64,000 bases of DNA from contig NZ_AUBC01000005.1 in the NCBI RefSeq assembly GCF_000429045.1, positions 220,732 through 284,731 on the forward strand. Reading direction: 5' to 3'. This document shows positions 38,300 through 49,546 of this stretch, in pieces. A program made the position numbers and the translations under genes. How positions within the stretch are numbered: the stretch's first letter is position 1; each line of letters opens with the position of its first letter. Source of the DNA: Salinarimonas rosea DSM 21201. GTDB lineage: Bacteria; Pseudomonadota; Alphaproteobacteria; Rhizobiales; Beijerinckiaceae. The notes below the pieces were generated by a model. The model saw only the letters and a list, made by a program, of their open reading frames with translations, had not been told where the DNA came from and did not search any database.

Positions 38300-39160
38300 T
38301 CACGGGTTGTCGCCCGCCTCGAACCAGTCGAGGGCGAGGTCCGTCCACCCCTCCGGCACGCGATGGCCGCCGGGGAAGAGGACGAGGTCGAGGGCGCCCG
38401 CGTCGCATCCCGTCCAGCTCTTGCGCCAGAACCGGTCGCCCAGCTCATGCGTGTCGGGGTTCGGCGCGCAGCCGAGGGTCTCCCGCCAGATCGCCAGGCC
38501 CGCGAAGACGTCGCCCTGGTGCAGGGGGTCGGGCCCTTCCCCGATCGGGCGGCCTTCGAGCGGCACCACCGTGTCCGCGAACCCGTGCGCATGCAGAAGC
38601 CGGACGGGGCCGGCGCAGACCTCCGGCAGGGGTTCCCAGAACCCGCCGGCCACGGGCGCGTAGGCCGCGGCAGCGTCGGGTGCCACGCAGGCGAGGTCCC
38701 AGACCATGGAGCCGCCGAGCGAGAACCCGGCAGCGAGGCCGCGCTCCCGGTCGAGGCCGAAGCGGTCGACGGCGTCGTCGATGACCGCCAGCAGGAAGGC
38801 GACGTCGTCGCGCGGCGTCGATCCTGGCCGACCCATGCGGCTCTCCGGCCGCAGCGACCACGAGGACGGCCCGTCCGGGCGGTTGGGAACGCCCTGCGGC
38901 ACGACGAGCGCGTAGCCGCGATCGCGATACGCGTCGACGACGGCCGCATTCGCCGCCATGCCGCCGGCCGACCCGCCGTAGCCGTGCAGGTAGAGCACCC
39001 AGGGCGCGCCGACGGCGCCCGCGGCGGAGGCGGGCGGCACGATGTAGTAGACGCCGTCCGAGATCGCGCAGGGCCGCTCGGGACCGCCGCAGGGCTCCTG
39101 CGCCGCGGCGGTGCCGATGCTCCCGGCGATCAGGACGACGCAGACGCGAAGGCGGCGCAT
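38300..39160 (-). CDS. Secreted esterase of the LpqC/PHB depolymerase type
   Basis: 286 residues with a Sec signal peptide (VCVVLIAGSIGTAAAQ). The alpha/beta-hydrolase nucleophile elbow is AAGFSLGGSM and an HGYGG oxyanion motif precedes it (VLYLHGYGGSAGG). A downstream HAHGFADTVVP gives the catalytic aspartate region and PGGHRVP the histidine. Cysteines are abundant, as in feruloyl esterases and poly(3-hydroxybutyrate) depolymerases. It is convergent with the antitoxin gene (9-bp gap). Confidence 0.82.
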   Translation of the reverse strand: MRRLRVCVVLIAGSIGTAAAQEPCGGPERPCAISDGVYYIVPPASAAGAVGAPWVLYLHGYGGSAGGMAANAAVVDAYRDRGYALVVPQGVPNRPDGPSSWSLRPESRMGRPGSTPRDDVAFLLAVIDDAVDRFGLDRERGLAAGFSLGGSMVWDLACVAPDAAAAYAPVAGGFWEPLPEVCAGPVRLLHAHGFADTVVPLEGRPIGEGPDPLHQGDVFAGLAIWRETLGCAPNPDTHELGDRFWRKSWTGCDAGALDLVLFPGGHRVPEGWTDLALDWFEAGDNP

Positions 39161-39283
39161 GGGGTGCTCCCGGCCGGGACGACCGACGCCGCCGACCCTA
39201 GCAGGCGCCGTGGCGCCACGAAATGCCGCATCCGGGGTTGGCACCGAGACACGACGGAGCACCCCGGTCGGATGCCGGTGCAC

Positions 39284-40045
39284 TCAGTCGAACAGCTCGG
39301 CCAGCGCCGTCATCGTCGGCTCGTCGGTGAGGTCGAGCTTGAGCGGGGTCACCGAGATGCGCCGGTTGGCGAGCGCCCAGAGGTCGGAGCCGTGGCCCGG
39401 CGTGAAGGGGGCGCGCGCGAAGGCGATCCAGAAATACGGGTTGCCGCGCCCGTCGCGGCGCTCGTCGATGCTGAGCAGCTCCTGGTTGCGCAGGCCCTGG
39501 TGCGTGACGGCGACGCCCTCCACCTTCTCGGGCGCGCAGTCGGGGAAGTTGATGTTGACGAGCGTGTGGCGCGGCAGCTCGAGGCCGAGCACCTTCTTCA
39601 CCACCTCCGCCCCGTGCGCCTCCGCGCAGCCCCACTGGATCGCCCCACGGCCGCCGGCGCCGTAGGCCTGGGACAGCGCGATCGACCGCACGCCGAGCAT
39701 CGTGCCCTCGATCGCGGCCGCGATCGTGCCCGAGTACGAGACGTCCTCCGCGACGTTCTGGCCGCGGTTCACCCCCGAGAGCACGAGATCCGGCCGGCGG
39801 TCGGCCATGATGTGGCGGATCGCCATGATCACGCAGTCGGTGGGCGTGCCCTTCACGGCGAAATGCCCTTCCGCCGTCTCCCGCAGGCGCAGCGGATCGT
39901 TCAGCGACAGCGAGTGCGAGACGCCGGACTGGTCGGTCTCCGGCGCCACCACGGTGACGTCGTCGGAGAGCTGGCGGGCGATCTTCTCCAGGCTCTTGAG
40001 GCCCGGCGCGTGGATGCCGTCGTCGTTGGTGCAGAGGATGCGCAT
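39284..40045 (-). CDS. surE: 5'/3'-nucleotidase SurE
   Basis: 253 residues beginning [15 protein letters not shown], with the metal-binding DD pair at 8-9. Further SurE motifs are [16 protein letters not shown], the [10 protein letters not shown] segment and [11 protein letters not shown]. It dephosphorylates nucleoside monophosphates and helps stationary-phase survival. It is the last gene of tatABC-serS-surE, 5 bp downstream of serS. Confidence 0.95.
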   Translation of the reverse strand: MRILCTNDDGIHAPGLKSLEKIARQLSDDVTVVAPETDQSGVSHSLSLNDPLRLRETAEGHFAVKGTPTDCVIMAIRHIMADRRPDLVLSGVNRGQNVAEDVSYSGTIAAAIEGTMLGVRSIALSQAYGAGGRGAIQWGCAEAHGAEVVKKVLGLELPRHTLVNINFPDCAPEKVEGVAVTHQGLRNQELLSIDERRDGRGNPYFWIAFARAPFTPGHGSDLWALANRRISVTPLKLDLTDEPTMTALAELFD

Positions 40046-40050
40046 GGGTC

Positions 40051-41619
<1,569 letters not shown>

Positions 41620-42426
41620 TCACTCGTTCGCCGCGTCGCGCGCGGCCTCGGCATCCGCACGCTTCTTCTCGGCCATCTGCACCGCGAAGATGGACAGCTC
41701 GTAGAGAAGCAGGGTCGGGATCGCAAGGGCGAACTGGCTGATGATGTCGGGCGGCGTGAACAGGGCGGCGACGATGAACACGAGGACGATCGCGTACTTG
41801 CGCTTGTCCTTGAGGTAGGCCGAATCGATGATCCCCGCGCGCGCGAGCAGCGTCAGCACCACCGGGAGCTGGAAGCAGATGCCGAAGGCGAAGATCAGCG
41901 TCATGATCAGCGAGAGGTACTCGCTCACCTTGGGCAGGAACTCGATCGTCGGCGCGCCCTCCACGGCGAGCTGCTGCATGCCGACCGAGAAGGTCATCAG
42001 CAGCGGCATGGCGATGAAGTAGACCACCATCGCCCCGAGCGCGAACAGGACCGGCGTCGCCACGAGGTAGGGCACGAAGGCCTGGCGCTCGTTCTTGTAG
42101 AGGCCCGGTGCGACGAACTTGTAGATCTGCGTGGCGATGATCGGGAAGGCGAGGAAGGCCGCGCCGAAGAACGCGACCTGCAGCTGCGTGAACAGGTATT
42201 CGAGCCCGTGCGTGTAGACGAGCCGCGCCATCTCCGGCGAGCCCACCGCGTTCACGTAGGGCTGGACGAGGATGTTGTAGATGTACTTCGCGAAGCCGAA
42301 CGACGCCACGAACAGCACCACGAAGGCGATCATCGAGCGGATCAGCCGCTGGCGCAGCTCGATCAGGTGCTCGATGAGCGGGGCGCGCGACGCCTCGATG
42401 TCGTCGGGATCGACGGAGATCGTCAC
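41620..42426 (-). CDS. tatC: Tat translocase subunit TatC
   Basis: 268 residues with six membrane helices. Family stretches include PLIEHLIELRQRL, the conserved FxxPG-like KFVAPGLYKNERQ and the PVVLTLLARAGI segment. It is the twin-arginine signal receptor of the Tat system. Its GTG start overlaps the tatB stop (GTGA). The C-terminus is charged and cytoplasmic. Confidence 0.95.
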   Translation of the reverse strand: MTISVDPDDIEASRAPLIEHLIELRQRLIRSMIAFVVLFVASFGFAKYIYNILVQPYVNAVGSPEMARLVYTHGLEYLFTQLQVAFFGAAFLAFPIIATQIYKFVAPGLYKNERQAFVPYLVATPVLFALGAMVVYFIAMPLLMTFSVGMQQLAVEGAPTIEFLPKVSEYLSLIMTLIFAFGICFQLPVVLTLLARAGIIDSAYLKDKRKYAIVLVFIVAALFTPPDIISQFALAIPTLLLYELSIFAVQMAEKKRADAEAARDAANE

Positions 42427-43019
42427 GGCTTGACCTCTTCCTTCTCCGCCGGCGCGGCGCTCGCGACGGGGATCGGCTGCGGCGCGGGAGCCTGCACCGG
42501 CGGGGGAGGCTGCGCCGCCTTCGCGCCGGGATCATCGATCGCCGTCGCCGCGGGCCTCGCATCGGCGTGGGCAGCCCCGTCGTCCGACGCCTCGACGAAG
42601 GAGACCTTGCCCTCGGCCGACTGCACGACGGACGCCTTGCCGTCCGCCGGCGCGCCGTCCGCGGCTCTCGCGTCCCGGTCCTTCGCGTCCCGGTCCTTCG
42701 CGAGGCTCGGCCCCGCCGCCGGCTTCTTGTCGGTGGGCTTGCCCTCGACCGCCCGCTTGAGCTCGTCGCGCGCCGCCTTGGCGGGGTTGAGCCCCGCCTG
42801 GGCGGCACGGCCCATACCCTCGACTTCCTTGCGGACCTGGTCGAGCTCCGCCTCGCGGATCGCCTGGTTGAACTGCCCCTGGAACTCGGACGCCATGCGG
42901 CGCACCTTGCCGACCACCTGGCCGACGGCGCGCAGGGTGCGGGGCAGGTCCTTGGGGCCGATCACGATCAGCGCCACCGCGCCGACCAGCAGCATCTCGC
43001 CCCAGCTCAGATCGAACAT
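42423..43019 (-). CDS. tatB: Tat translocase subunit TatB
   Basis: 198 residues. The single N-terminal helix MFDLSWGEMLLVGAVALIVIGPKDLPRTLR, with the E and GP hinge, is typical TatB, followed by an amphipathic helix. The C-terminal 100 residues are a low-complexity proline/alanine/lysine tail with a KDRDAKDRDA repeat. TatB binds TatC and Tat substrates. Confidence 0.93.
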   Translation of the reverse strand: MFDLSWGEMLLVGAVALIVIGPKDLPRTLRAVGQVVGKVRRMASEFQGQFNQAIREAELDQVRKEVEGMGRAAQAGLNPAKAARDELKRAVEGKPTDKKPAAGPSLAKDRDAKDRDARAADGAPADGKASVVQSAEGKVSFVEASDDGAAHADARPAATAIDDPGAKAAQPPPPVQAPAPQPIPVASAAPAEKEEVKP

Positions 43020-43115
43020 GGCACCCTCGAGCCTCGCAGTCGCGGCACGCACGGGTCCGCGTCGTACGGCAGGACCCCGAACCCGGCGGGCGGGCGGGAA
43101 CGTCCGGCGCGGCCT

Positions 43116-43361
43116 TCAGCCGGCCTTGTTGGCGTTCGCGTTCTGCGCGCTCGGCGCCGTCTGGCCCGGCTGGTGCTCGATCGAGCGCGGCGGCTCGTTG
43201 GCGTCGGCCCGGGCGCTCTCGCTCTCGTCCTCGGACATGCCCTTCTTGAAGGCCTTGATGCCCTGGGCGACGTCGCCCATCATCGCCGAGATCTTGCCGC
43301 GCCCGAACAGGAGCACGACGAGCAGGCCGACGACGATGATTTGCCACAAGCTCGGAGTCAT
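43116..43361 (-). CDS. tatA: Tat translocase subunit TatA
   Basis: 81 residues from an ATG with GGAGG upstream. The N-terminal membrane helix [20 protein letters not shown] contains the conserved FGRGK hinge and is followed by the amphipathic helix [15 protein letters not shown]. TatA oligomerises to form the translocation pore. It opens the tatABC-serS-surE operon. Confidence 0.94.
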   Translation of the reverse strand: MTPSLWQIIVVGLLVVLLFGRGKISAMMGDVAQGIKAFKKGMSEDESESARADANEPPRSIEHQPGQTAPSAQNANANKAG

Positions 43362-43415
43362 GAGCGTTTCCTCCAGCGCCGGCCCGCGGCGCCACCTATT
43401 CCAACCGCGCCCAAC

Positions 43416-44543
43416 CTAGTGGCGGGCCGTGGCGAAAACAAGAACTTCGGCCGGGTCGACGTCGATTCCCACATCCTCCCCCTCGCCCGGTTCCCAGCTC
43501 TCGCGGCAGCGCGCCTGCAGGGGTGCGTCGAGGCCCTGGACGGCCACATGGACGAGGTCGACCTCGCCGAGGAAGCGGCGCGCGACGATCCGTCCCGGCA
43601 GGCAGAAGCCGGGCGCGCGCAGCCGGATCGCCTGCGGGCGCACGCACACGATCGCCCCCTCGCCTTCCGCGAGGCCGGGCGCGGGGAAGGCGCCGAGCGG
43701 CGTCTCGACGCGCCCGCGCCGAACGGTGCCCTCGACCTCGTTGAAGTCGCAGAAGAAGCGCGCCGCGAACAGGTCCGCCGGCCGGCGATAGATCGACTCC
43801 GCCGTCCCCTCCTGCACGATGCGGCCGGAGCGCATCAGCACGATGCGGTCGGCGATGCGCATCGCCTCCTCCGGATCGTGCGTGACGACGATGGTCGTGG
43901 CGCCGGTCTCGCGCAGGATCGCCACGGTCTCCTCGCGAATCCGGTCGCGCAGGCGCCGGTCGAGGTTGGAGAACGGCTCGTCCATCAGCAGCACGCCCGG
44001 GCGCGGCGCGATGGCGCGCGCGAGCGCGACGCGCTGCTGCTCGCCGCCCGAGAGCACGTGCGGATGCTCGCCCGAGAGCCGCTCGAGCCCCACCCGCGAG
44101 AGCGCCCGCGAGGCCGCGGCGAGCGCGTCGGCCCTGGCGAGGCTCTTCAAGCCGAACAGCACGTTGTCGAGGATCGTCATGTGCGGGAACAGCGCGTAGT
44201 CCTGGAACATCAGGCCCACGCCCCGTGCCTCCGGCGGCACGAACGCCGCCTGCCCGCTCACCTCCCGCCCGTCGAGCAGCACGCGGCCCTCGGTCGGGCG
44301 CTCGATGCCCGCCGCGACGCGAAGCAGCGTCGTCTTGCCGCAACCGGAATGGCCGAGCAGGCAGACGAGCTCGCCCGGCTCCACGGTGAGGCTCACCCCG
44401 TCGAGCGCGCGGGTGACGCCGTAATCGACGTGCACGTCCTCGAACGCGACCTGCGCGGGGATCGCCGCTCCCGCGGTCCCACGCTGCCCGAACCGCCCGA
44501 AGGTCAGGCGATCGGCGATGACGGCGGTGCGGGAGGGTTTCAT
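43416..44543 (-). CDS. ABC transporter ATP-binding protein (FbpC/PotA type), orphan
   Basis: 375 residues. Walker A is [12 protein letters not shown], the signature [14 protein letters not shown], Walker [12 protein letters not shown], and the H-loop [10 protein letters not shown]. The last 110 residues form the OB-type regulatory domain seen in FbpC, PotA and MalK ([15 protein letters not shown]). It would energise uptake of ferric ion, polyamine or a similar solute. No permease or binding protein is adjacent: the upstream gene is divergent arginase and tatA lies downstream. Confidence 0.88.
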   Translation of the reverse strand: MKPSRTAVIADRLTFGRFGQRGTAGAAIPAQVAFEDVHVDYGVTRALDGVSLTVEPGELVCLLGHSGCGKTTLLRVAAGIERPTEGRVLLDGREVSGQAAFVPPEARGVGLMFQDYALFPHMTILDNVLFGLKSLARADALAAASRALSRVGLERLSGEHPHVLSGGEQQRVALARAIAPRPGVLLMDEPFSNLDRRLRDRIREETVAILRETGATTIVVTHDPEEAMRIADRIVLMRSGRIVQEGTAESIYRRPADLFAARFFCDFNEVEGTVRRGRVETPLGAFPAPGLAEGEGAIVCVRPQAIRLRAPGFCLPGRIVARRFLGEVDLVHVAVQGLDAPLQARCRESWEPGEGEDVGIDVDPAEVLVFATARH

Positions 44544-44794
44544 GCGACGCGGACGGCTGGAGGGAACCTGCGAGGTATGTGCGCCATCGACGGGCGTTTG
44601 TCGACGGGTGCGGACGAGGACCGCCGGGCCGATACGCCCGCCGGGCGGCCGGCACCCGCCGGGCAGCGGTCCGGGGCGAGAGCTCCGCCGGCGACCGTCG
44701 CCGTCCGCTCGCGCGCGGGAGCCGGTGGCGTTCGCGGCGAGACGCGGATATCTCTCGGGGGCGCGGCGTCGGCCCGCGCCAGCGGAGGCAAGAC

Positions 44795-45769
44795 ATGATC
44801 CAGGCGCTCGGCGCGAGCGGGGTCGCCCGCACGGAGATCACCCTCGTCGGCGTGCCGATGGAGGCCGGCGCGGGCGTGCGCGGGTGCTCCATGGGGCCCG
44901 CCGCCTACCGGGCCGCGGGGCTCGTCGAGGCACTGCACGATCTCGGCCACGGCGTGCGCGACGACGGCGACATCCCGATCCCACGTCCCGTCGGCGGGGA
45001 GACGGCGCTCAACCCGCTCGTCGAGTCCTGCCGCAACGCGCGCGAGGTCGCGGGCTGGACGCGCGCGATCCACGACCGCGGCTATGCGCTGATGAAGCGG
45101 GGCGGCGTGCCCGTGTTCCTCGGGGGCGACCATGCGCTGTCGATGGGATCGGTGGCGGCGGCGGCGCGCATCGCGCAGGAGGCCGGGCGCGACCTCGTCG
45201 TGCTCTGGCTCGACGCCCACGCGGACTTCAACACGCCCGAGACGTCGCCCTCCGGCAACATGCACGGCATGTCGCTCGCCTACCTCACCGGCGAGCCGTC
45301 GCTCGCGCCGGTGATGGCGGACATCACCCCCGTCGACCCGACGCGGGTGCACATCTTCGGCCTGCGCTCGATCGACGCCAAGGAGCGGCAGATCGTGGAC
45401 GCCAAGGGCGTGACCGTCTCGGACATGCGCGTCATCGACGAGTTCGGCGCCGCCGCGCTGATGCGGGACTTCCTCGCGAGCCTCGACCCGGCACGCACGC
45501 ACCTGCACGTCTCCCTCGACGTCGACTTCCTCGAGCCCGATCTCGCGCCCGGCGTCGGCACCACCGTGCCGGGGGGCGCGACCTATCGCGAGGCGCATCT
45601 CGTGATGGAGCTGATCAACGAGAGCGGGCTCGTGCGCTCGGTCGACCTCGTCGAGCTCAACCCATACCTGGACGAGCGCGGCAAGAGCGCCCGGCTGATG
45701 ACGGAGCTCCTGGCGAGCCTGTTCGGCCGCACCATCCTCGACAGGAAGCCCGCCCGCCCCCTCGCCTGA
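44795..45769 (+). CDS. rocF: Arginase
   Basis: 324 residues from an ATG with GGAGG. The manganese-binding motifs are complete: GGDHALSMGS, DAHADFNTPET and SLDVDFLEPDLAPGVGT. It hydrolyses arginine to ornithine and urea. The ornithine aminotransferase gene follows 12 bp downstream, giving a two-step arginine-to-glutamate semialdehyde route. The 250-bp gap before it holds no recognisable gene or operator. Confidence 0.93.
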   Translation: MIQALGASGVARTEITLVGVPMEAGAGVRGCSMGPAAYRAAGLVEALHDLGHGVRDDGDIPIPRPVGGETALNPLVESCRNAREVAGWTRAIHDRGYALMKRGGVPVFLGGDHALSMGSVAAAARIAQEAGRDLVVLWLDAHADFNTPETSPSGNMHGMSLAYLTGEPSLAPVMADITPVDPTRVHIFGLRSIDAKERQIVDAKGVTVSDMRVIDEFGAAALMRDFLASLDPARTHLHVSLDVDFLEPDLAPGVGTTVPGGATYREAHLVMELINESGLVRSVDLVELNPYLDERGKSARLMTELLASLFGRTILDRKPARPLA

Positions 45770-45781
45770 CGGAGACCCGCC

Positions 45782-46993
45782 ATGACGCGCCACGCCGAGG
45801 ACCTGATCGCGATCGAGACACGGCTCGGCGCGCACAATTACAAGCCGATCGACGTCGTGCTCGAGCGCGGCTCCGGCGTCTGGGTGTGGGACGTGGAGGG
45901 GCGGCGCTACCTCGATTGCCTGTCCGCCTATTCCGCGGTGAACCAGGGGCATTGCCACCCGAAGATCCGCGAGGCGATGATCGCCCAGTCGGAGCGCCTG
46001 ACCCTGACGTCGCGCGCGTTCCGCAACGACCAGCTGCCGCTGTTCTACGAGGAGATCGCGGCGCTGACCGGCTCGCACACGGTACTGCCGATGAACTCGG
46101 GCGCGGAGGCGGTGGAGACCGCGATCAAGGCGGTGCGCAAGTGGGGCTACGAGGTCAAGGGCGTGCCCGACGGCACCGCCGAGATCATCGTCGCGCGGGA
46201 GAACTTCCACGGCCGCACGCTCGGCGTGGTCGGCTTCTCCACCGATCCGGACGCGCGCGGCGGCTTCGGCCCCTTCGCGCCGGGCTTCGTCGCCGTGCCC
46301 TTCGGCGACGCGGATGCGCTCGAGGCGGCGATCGGCCCGAGCACGGTCGGGGTGCTGCTCGAGCCGATCCAGGGCGAGGCCGGCACGATCATCCCGCCAC
46401 CGGGCTACTTCCAGCGGGTGCGGGCGCTGTGCACCGCGCACGCGATCACGCTCGTCCTCGACGAGATCCAGACCGGGCTCGGCCGCACCGGCCGGCTCTT
46501 CGCGGAGGAGCACGAAGGCATCGAGGCGGACGTGACACTCGTCGGCAAGGCGCTGTCCGGCGGATTCTACCCGGTCTCGGCCGTGCTCTCCAACAAGGAG
46601 GTGCTCGGCGTGCTGAAGCCGGGCCAGCACGGCTCGACCTTCGGCGGCAACCCGCTCGCCTGCGCCATCGCCCGCGCGGCGCTGAAGGTGCTCGTCGAGG
46701 AGGGCATGATCGAGAACGCCGACGCCATGGGCGCGCGGATGAAGGCCGGGCTCGCCGGCATCCGCTCGAACCTCGTCAAGGACGTGCGCGGGCGCGGGTT
46801 GATGCTGGCGGTGGAGTTGCACCCGGAGGTCGGCGGCGCGCGGCGCGTCTGCGAGGCGCTGCGGGAGCGGGGCGTGCTCGCCAAGGACACGCACGAGCAC
46901 ACGATCCGCCTCGCGCCGCCACTGGTCATCTCGGAGGCCGAGGTCGATCTCGCGGTCGAGGCGCTGGCGGACGCGCTCAGGGCGTGCGCGTGA
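45782..46993 (+). CDS. rocD: Ornithine aminotransferase
   Basis: 403 residues, a class III PLP aminotransferase. Family motifs are [42 protein letters not shown] and the PLP lysine in [15 protein letters not shown]. The [10 protein letters not shown] stretch is specific to ornithine aminotransferase. It makes glutamate-5-semialdehyde from the ornithine delivered by arginase. Its last 17 bp overlap the convergent ctaA gene. Confidence 0.93.
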   Translation: MTRHAEDLIAIETRLGAHNYKPIDVVLERGSGVWVWDVEGRRYLDCLSAYSAVNQGHCHPKIREAMIAQSERLTLTSRAFRNDQLPLFYEEIAALTGSHTVLPMNSGAEAVETAIKAVRKWGYEVKGVPDGTAEIIVARENFHGRTLGVVGFSTDPDARGGFGPFAPGFVAVPFGDADALEAAIGPSTVGVLLEPIQGEAGTIIPPPGYFQRVRALCTAHAITLVLDEIQTGLGRTGRLFAEEHEGIEADVTLVGKALSGGFYPVSAVLSNKEVLGVLKPGQHGSTFGGNPLACAIARAALKVLVEEGMIENADAMGARMKAGLAGIRSNLVKDVRGRGLMLAVELHPEVGGARRVCEALRERGVLAKDTHEHTIRLAPPLVISEAEVDLAVEALADALRACA

Positions 46994-48107
46994 GGGCGGG
47001 TGTGGGCTCCGCCTCCCGCGCGTCCCGGGCGGCGCGCAGGTGCACCACCGCCATGACCAGGATCAGCATGGCCAGCACCTGGTGGGCGAGGCCGGCCCAG
47101 AGCGGCACGACGAGGACGAGCGTCGCGATTCCGAGCGCCGCCTGAGCCGTGGTGATCCCCGCGAGCGCCACCGCCCGCCTCGCCGCTGCCCCGCCGGGCC
47201 CCGCCCGCCAGGTGGCGACGGCGTGCCAGAGCGCGAAGGCGAGGAGCGCGTAGGCGACGAGGCGATGGTTCAGCTGCACCAGCGCGACGTTGTCGACGAA
47301 GTTCTCGACGAGGGGCTCGACCGCGAACAGGGTCGCCAGCGAGGGGGCGAAACCGCCGTCCATCAGGGGCCAGGTGTTGAAGGTGAAGCCCGCCCGCGAG
47401 CCGGCGACGAGGCCGCCGAGCGCGATCTGGAAGAACAGGAGCGCGACCAGGATCGCCGCGCCCCGCGCCACGGCGGGGGACACCGGCGCGCGCTCGCGGG
47501 CCGAGAGGCCGGTCGCCACCCAGGCGAGGAGCGCGAGGATGACGCTCGCGATGGTGAGATGCGCGGTCAGCTTGATCGGCGCCACCGCCGTCATGCCGGG
47601 CTCGAGGCCCGAGGCGACCATGATCCAGCCGACCGTCGCCTGCAGCCCGCCCAGCGCGCCGATGAACAGGAGCCCGCCGGCGAGGCGTGTCGATACCGCC
47701 CCCTTGAGCCAGAAGACCACCAGCGGCAGGAAGAACACGAGGCCGAGCAGCCGCCCGAGCTGGCGGTGACCCCATTCCCACCAGTAGATGACCTGGAACT
47801 CGGCGAGGCTCATGCCGGCGTTGAGCAGGCGGTACTGGTCGATCTGCCGGTACTTCTCGAACTCCGCGAGCCAGGCCGCCTCAGAGAGCGGCGGGATCGC
47901 GCCGGTGACGGGCTTCCACTCGGTGATCGACAGCCCGGACCCCGTCAGCCGCGTCGCGCCGCCGACGGCCACCATGGCGACGACGAGGAGGACGAGCGTC
48001 CACACCCAGGCCCGCACCGCGGCGGCGAGGCGGGGGCTCGCCGCGGCGCCGGGACCGCTCGTGACGTCGCCCGTGGATTCGGTCGTCTCAACGGCCAGCG
48101 TGCTCAT
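46977..48107 (-). CDS. ctaA: Heme A synthase (COX15/CtaA, type 2)
   Basis: 376 residues with eight membrane helices. Conserved stretches are [36 protein letters not shown] with an axial histidine, LTAHL, and LNHRLVAY. It oxidises the C8 methyl of heme O to heme A for cytochrome aa3 oxidase in the inner membrane. The start at 48107 ([13 protein letters not shown]) was chosen because upstream frame sequence lacks membrane-protein character. Confidence 0.93.
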   Translation of the reverse strand: MSTLAVETTESTGDVTSGPGAAASPRLAAAVRAWVWTLVLLVVAMVAVGGATRLTGSGLSITEWKPVTGAIPPLSEAAWLAEFEKYRQIDQYRLLNAGMSLAEFQVIYWWEWGHRQLGRLLGLVFFLPLVVFWLKGAVSTRLAGGLLFIGALGGLQATVGWIMVASGLEPGMTAVAPIKLTAHLTIASVILALLAWVATGLSARERAPVSPAVARGAAILVALLFFQIALGGLVAGSRAGFTFNTWPLMDGGFAPSLATLFAVEPLVENFVDNVALVQLNHRLVAYALLAFALWHAVATWRAGPGGAAARRAVALAGITTAQAALGIATLVLVVPLWAGLAHQVLAMLILVMAVVHLRAARDAREAEPTPALTRTP

Positions 48108-48269
48108 CCCAATCCGTCGCTCGTTCGCGCACGCGCGGCCCGCGTCAGTCCGCGCGCTTGATCCATCGGCTCGCGGCGGACATAGAGGCTCGAACGCCGC
48201 CCCGCCAGCCCCCGCATCGCCGCACCCGCGGCGGGAAACGCTCCCTGGAACGCTCCCCGGAAGACTCGC

Positions 48270-48485
48270 ATGACCCAGCGCACCCGCAAGCTCGTCGGCA
48301 CCATCGTCATCATCCTCTTCGTCATGGTCTACGGCCCCGTCGCCATGGCCCTGGCCGACAGCCGCATCGCGGAGCTTCCGGGTCTCGCGCAGGCGGCGGT
48401 CTACATGCTGCTCGGCCTCGCCTGGGTCGTGCCGGTCCTGCCGCTGATCAAGTGGATGCAGAAGCCCGACCCCGACCAGGCCTGA
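48270..48485 (+). CDS. DUF2842 small membrane protein
   Basis: 71 residues with two membrane helices (VGTIVIILFVMVYGPVAMALA and AAVYMLLGLAWVVPVLPLI) and the conserved C-terminal IKWMQKPD. DUF2842 is a small alphaproteobacterial inner-membrane family, often next to ctaA as here (divergent). Function is unknown, possibly linked to cytochrome oxidase assembly by context. Confidence 0.85.
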   Translation: MTQRTRKLVGTIVIILFVMVYGPVAMALADSRIAELPGLAQAAVYMLLGLAWVVPVLPLIKWMQKPDPDQA

Positions 48486-48600
48486 CCGGCTCATTCGCGG
48501 TTGCGCGGCCGCGCTCTCGCACCTCCCCGACGACGGTCGAGGTTGACCTTCGGCGCGCGAGAGGCGAACTCTCCCGCGCGCGGAGACGTTTCGATACCCG

Positions 48601-49539
48601 ATGTTCCGGATTGCCCATCTCACGGACCCCCATGTCGGTCCCCTGCCCCGCCCCCGGCTCCGGGAGCTGCTGAACAAGCGGCTCACCGGCTTCTTCAACT
48701 GGCACAGCGGGCGCACCAAGGCGCACGACATGGAGCTCCTCGCCGCGCTCGTCTCGGACATGCACGAGCAGGAGCCGCACCACATCGCTTGCACGGGCGA
48801 CGTCGCCAATATCGGCCTGCCCGAGGAATGGTCGACGGCGCGCGTCTTCCTGGAAGGGCTCGGCCCGCCGGATCGGGTGAGCTTCGTGCCGGGCAATCAC
48901 GATGCCTACATCGAAGGCGCGCTGCAGGGCCTGCTCGCGGTCTGCGGGCCGTGGACGGAGGACGACGGCGGGGCGCTCGGCAAGTTTCCCTACGTGCGCC
49001 GGCGTGGGCACGTGGCCCTCGTGGGTCTGTCCTCGGCAATCCCGACGGCGCCCTTCGTCGCCAGCGGCCGCATGGGGCGGCGCCAGATGGAGGCCACCGA
49101 GCGCATCCTGGCGCAGCTCGGCGCGGAGGGCTTCGTGCGCGTGGTGATGATCCACCACCCGCCCCATGTCGCCGGCGCCTCGGCGGGCCGCAACCTCACC
49201 GACGCCAAGCGCTTCGAGGCGATGATCGCCCGCACCGGCGCCGAGCTCGTGCTGCACGGGCACAACCACATCGGCTCGGTCGCGACGATCCCCGGGCCGC
49301 ACGGCCGGGTGCCGGTCGTCGGCGCGCCGTCCGCGTCCTCGCGCGGCGGCACGATCACCCACCGCGCCGCCTACTACCTGTTCGACATCGAGGAGGAGAC
49401 GAGCGACGCCCCGCGCATCCGCGCGCAGCTGCGCGGCCTGAAGCCCGACGGCACAATCGGCTTCCTCGAGGAGGTGTCGCTCACCGAGAAGTCCGGGGGC
49501 ATCAAGGTGACGTTCCGGCCGGAGCGCCGCGCGCGCTAG
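48601..49539 (+). CDS. Calcineurin-like metallophosphoesterase
   Basis: 312 residues. All metal motifs are present: AHLTDPHVG (D-x-H), CTGDVANIG (GD), PGNHDAYIE (GNHD), MIHHPPH and LHGHNHIGS (GHxH). It belongs to the Icc/CpdA-like phosphodiesterase group. A substrate such as cAMP or a phospholipid head group cannot be distinguished. It is convergent with the saccharopine dehydrogenase-like gene (7-bp gap). Confidence 0.88.
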   Translation: MFRIAHLTDPHVGPLPRPRLRELLNKRLTGFFNWHSGRTKAHDMELLAALVSDMHEQEPHHIACTGDVANIGLPEEWSTARVFLEGLGPPDRVSFVPGNHDAYIEGALQGLLAVCGPWTEDDGGALGKFPYVRRRGHVALVGLSSAIPTAPFVASGRMGRRQMEATERILAQLGAEGFVRVVMIHHPPHVAGASAGRNLTDAKRFEAMIARTGAELVLHGHNHIGSVATIPGPHGRVPVVGAPSASSRGGTITHRAAYYLFDIEEETSDAPRIRAQLRGLKPDGTIGFLEEVSLTEKSGGIKVTFRPERRAR

Positions 49540-49546
49540 GCACGCC

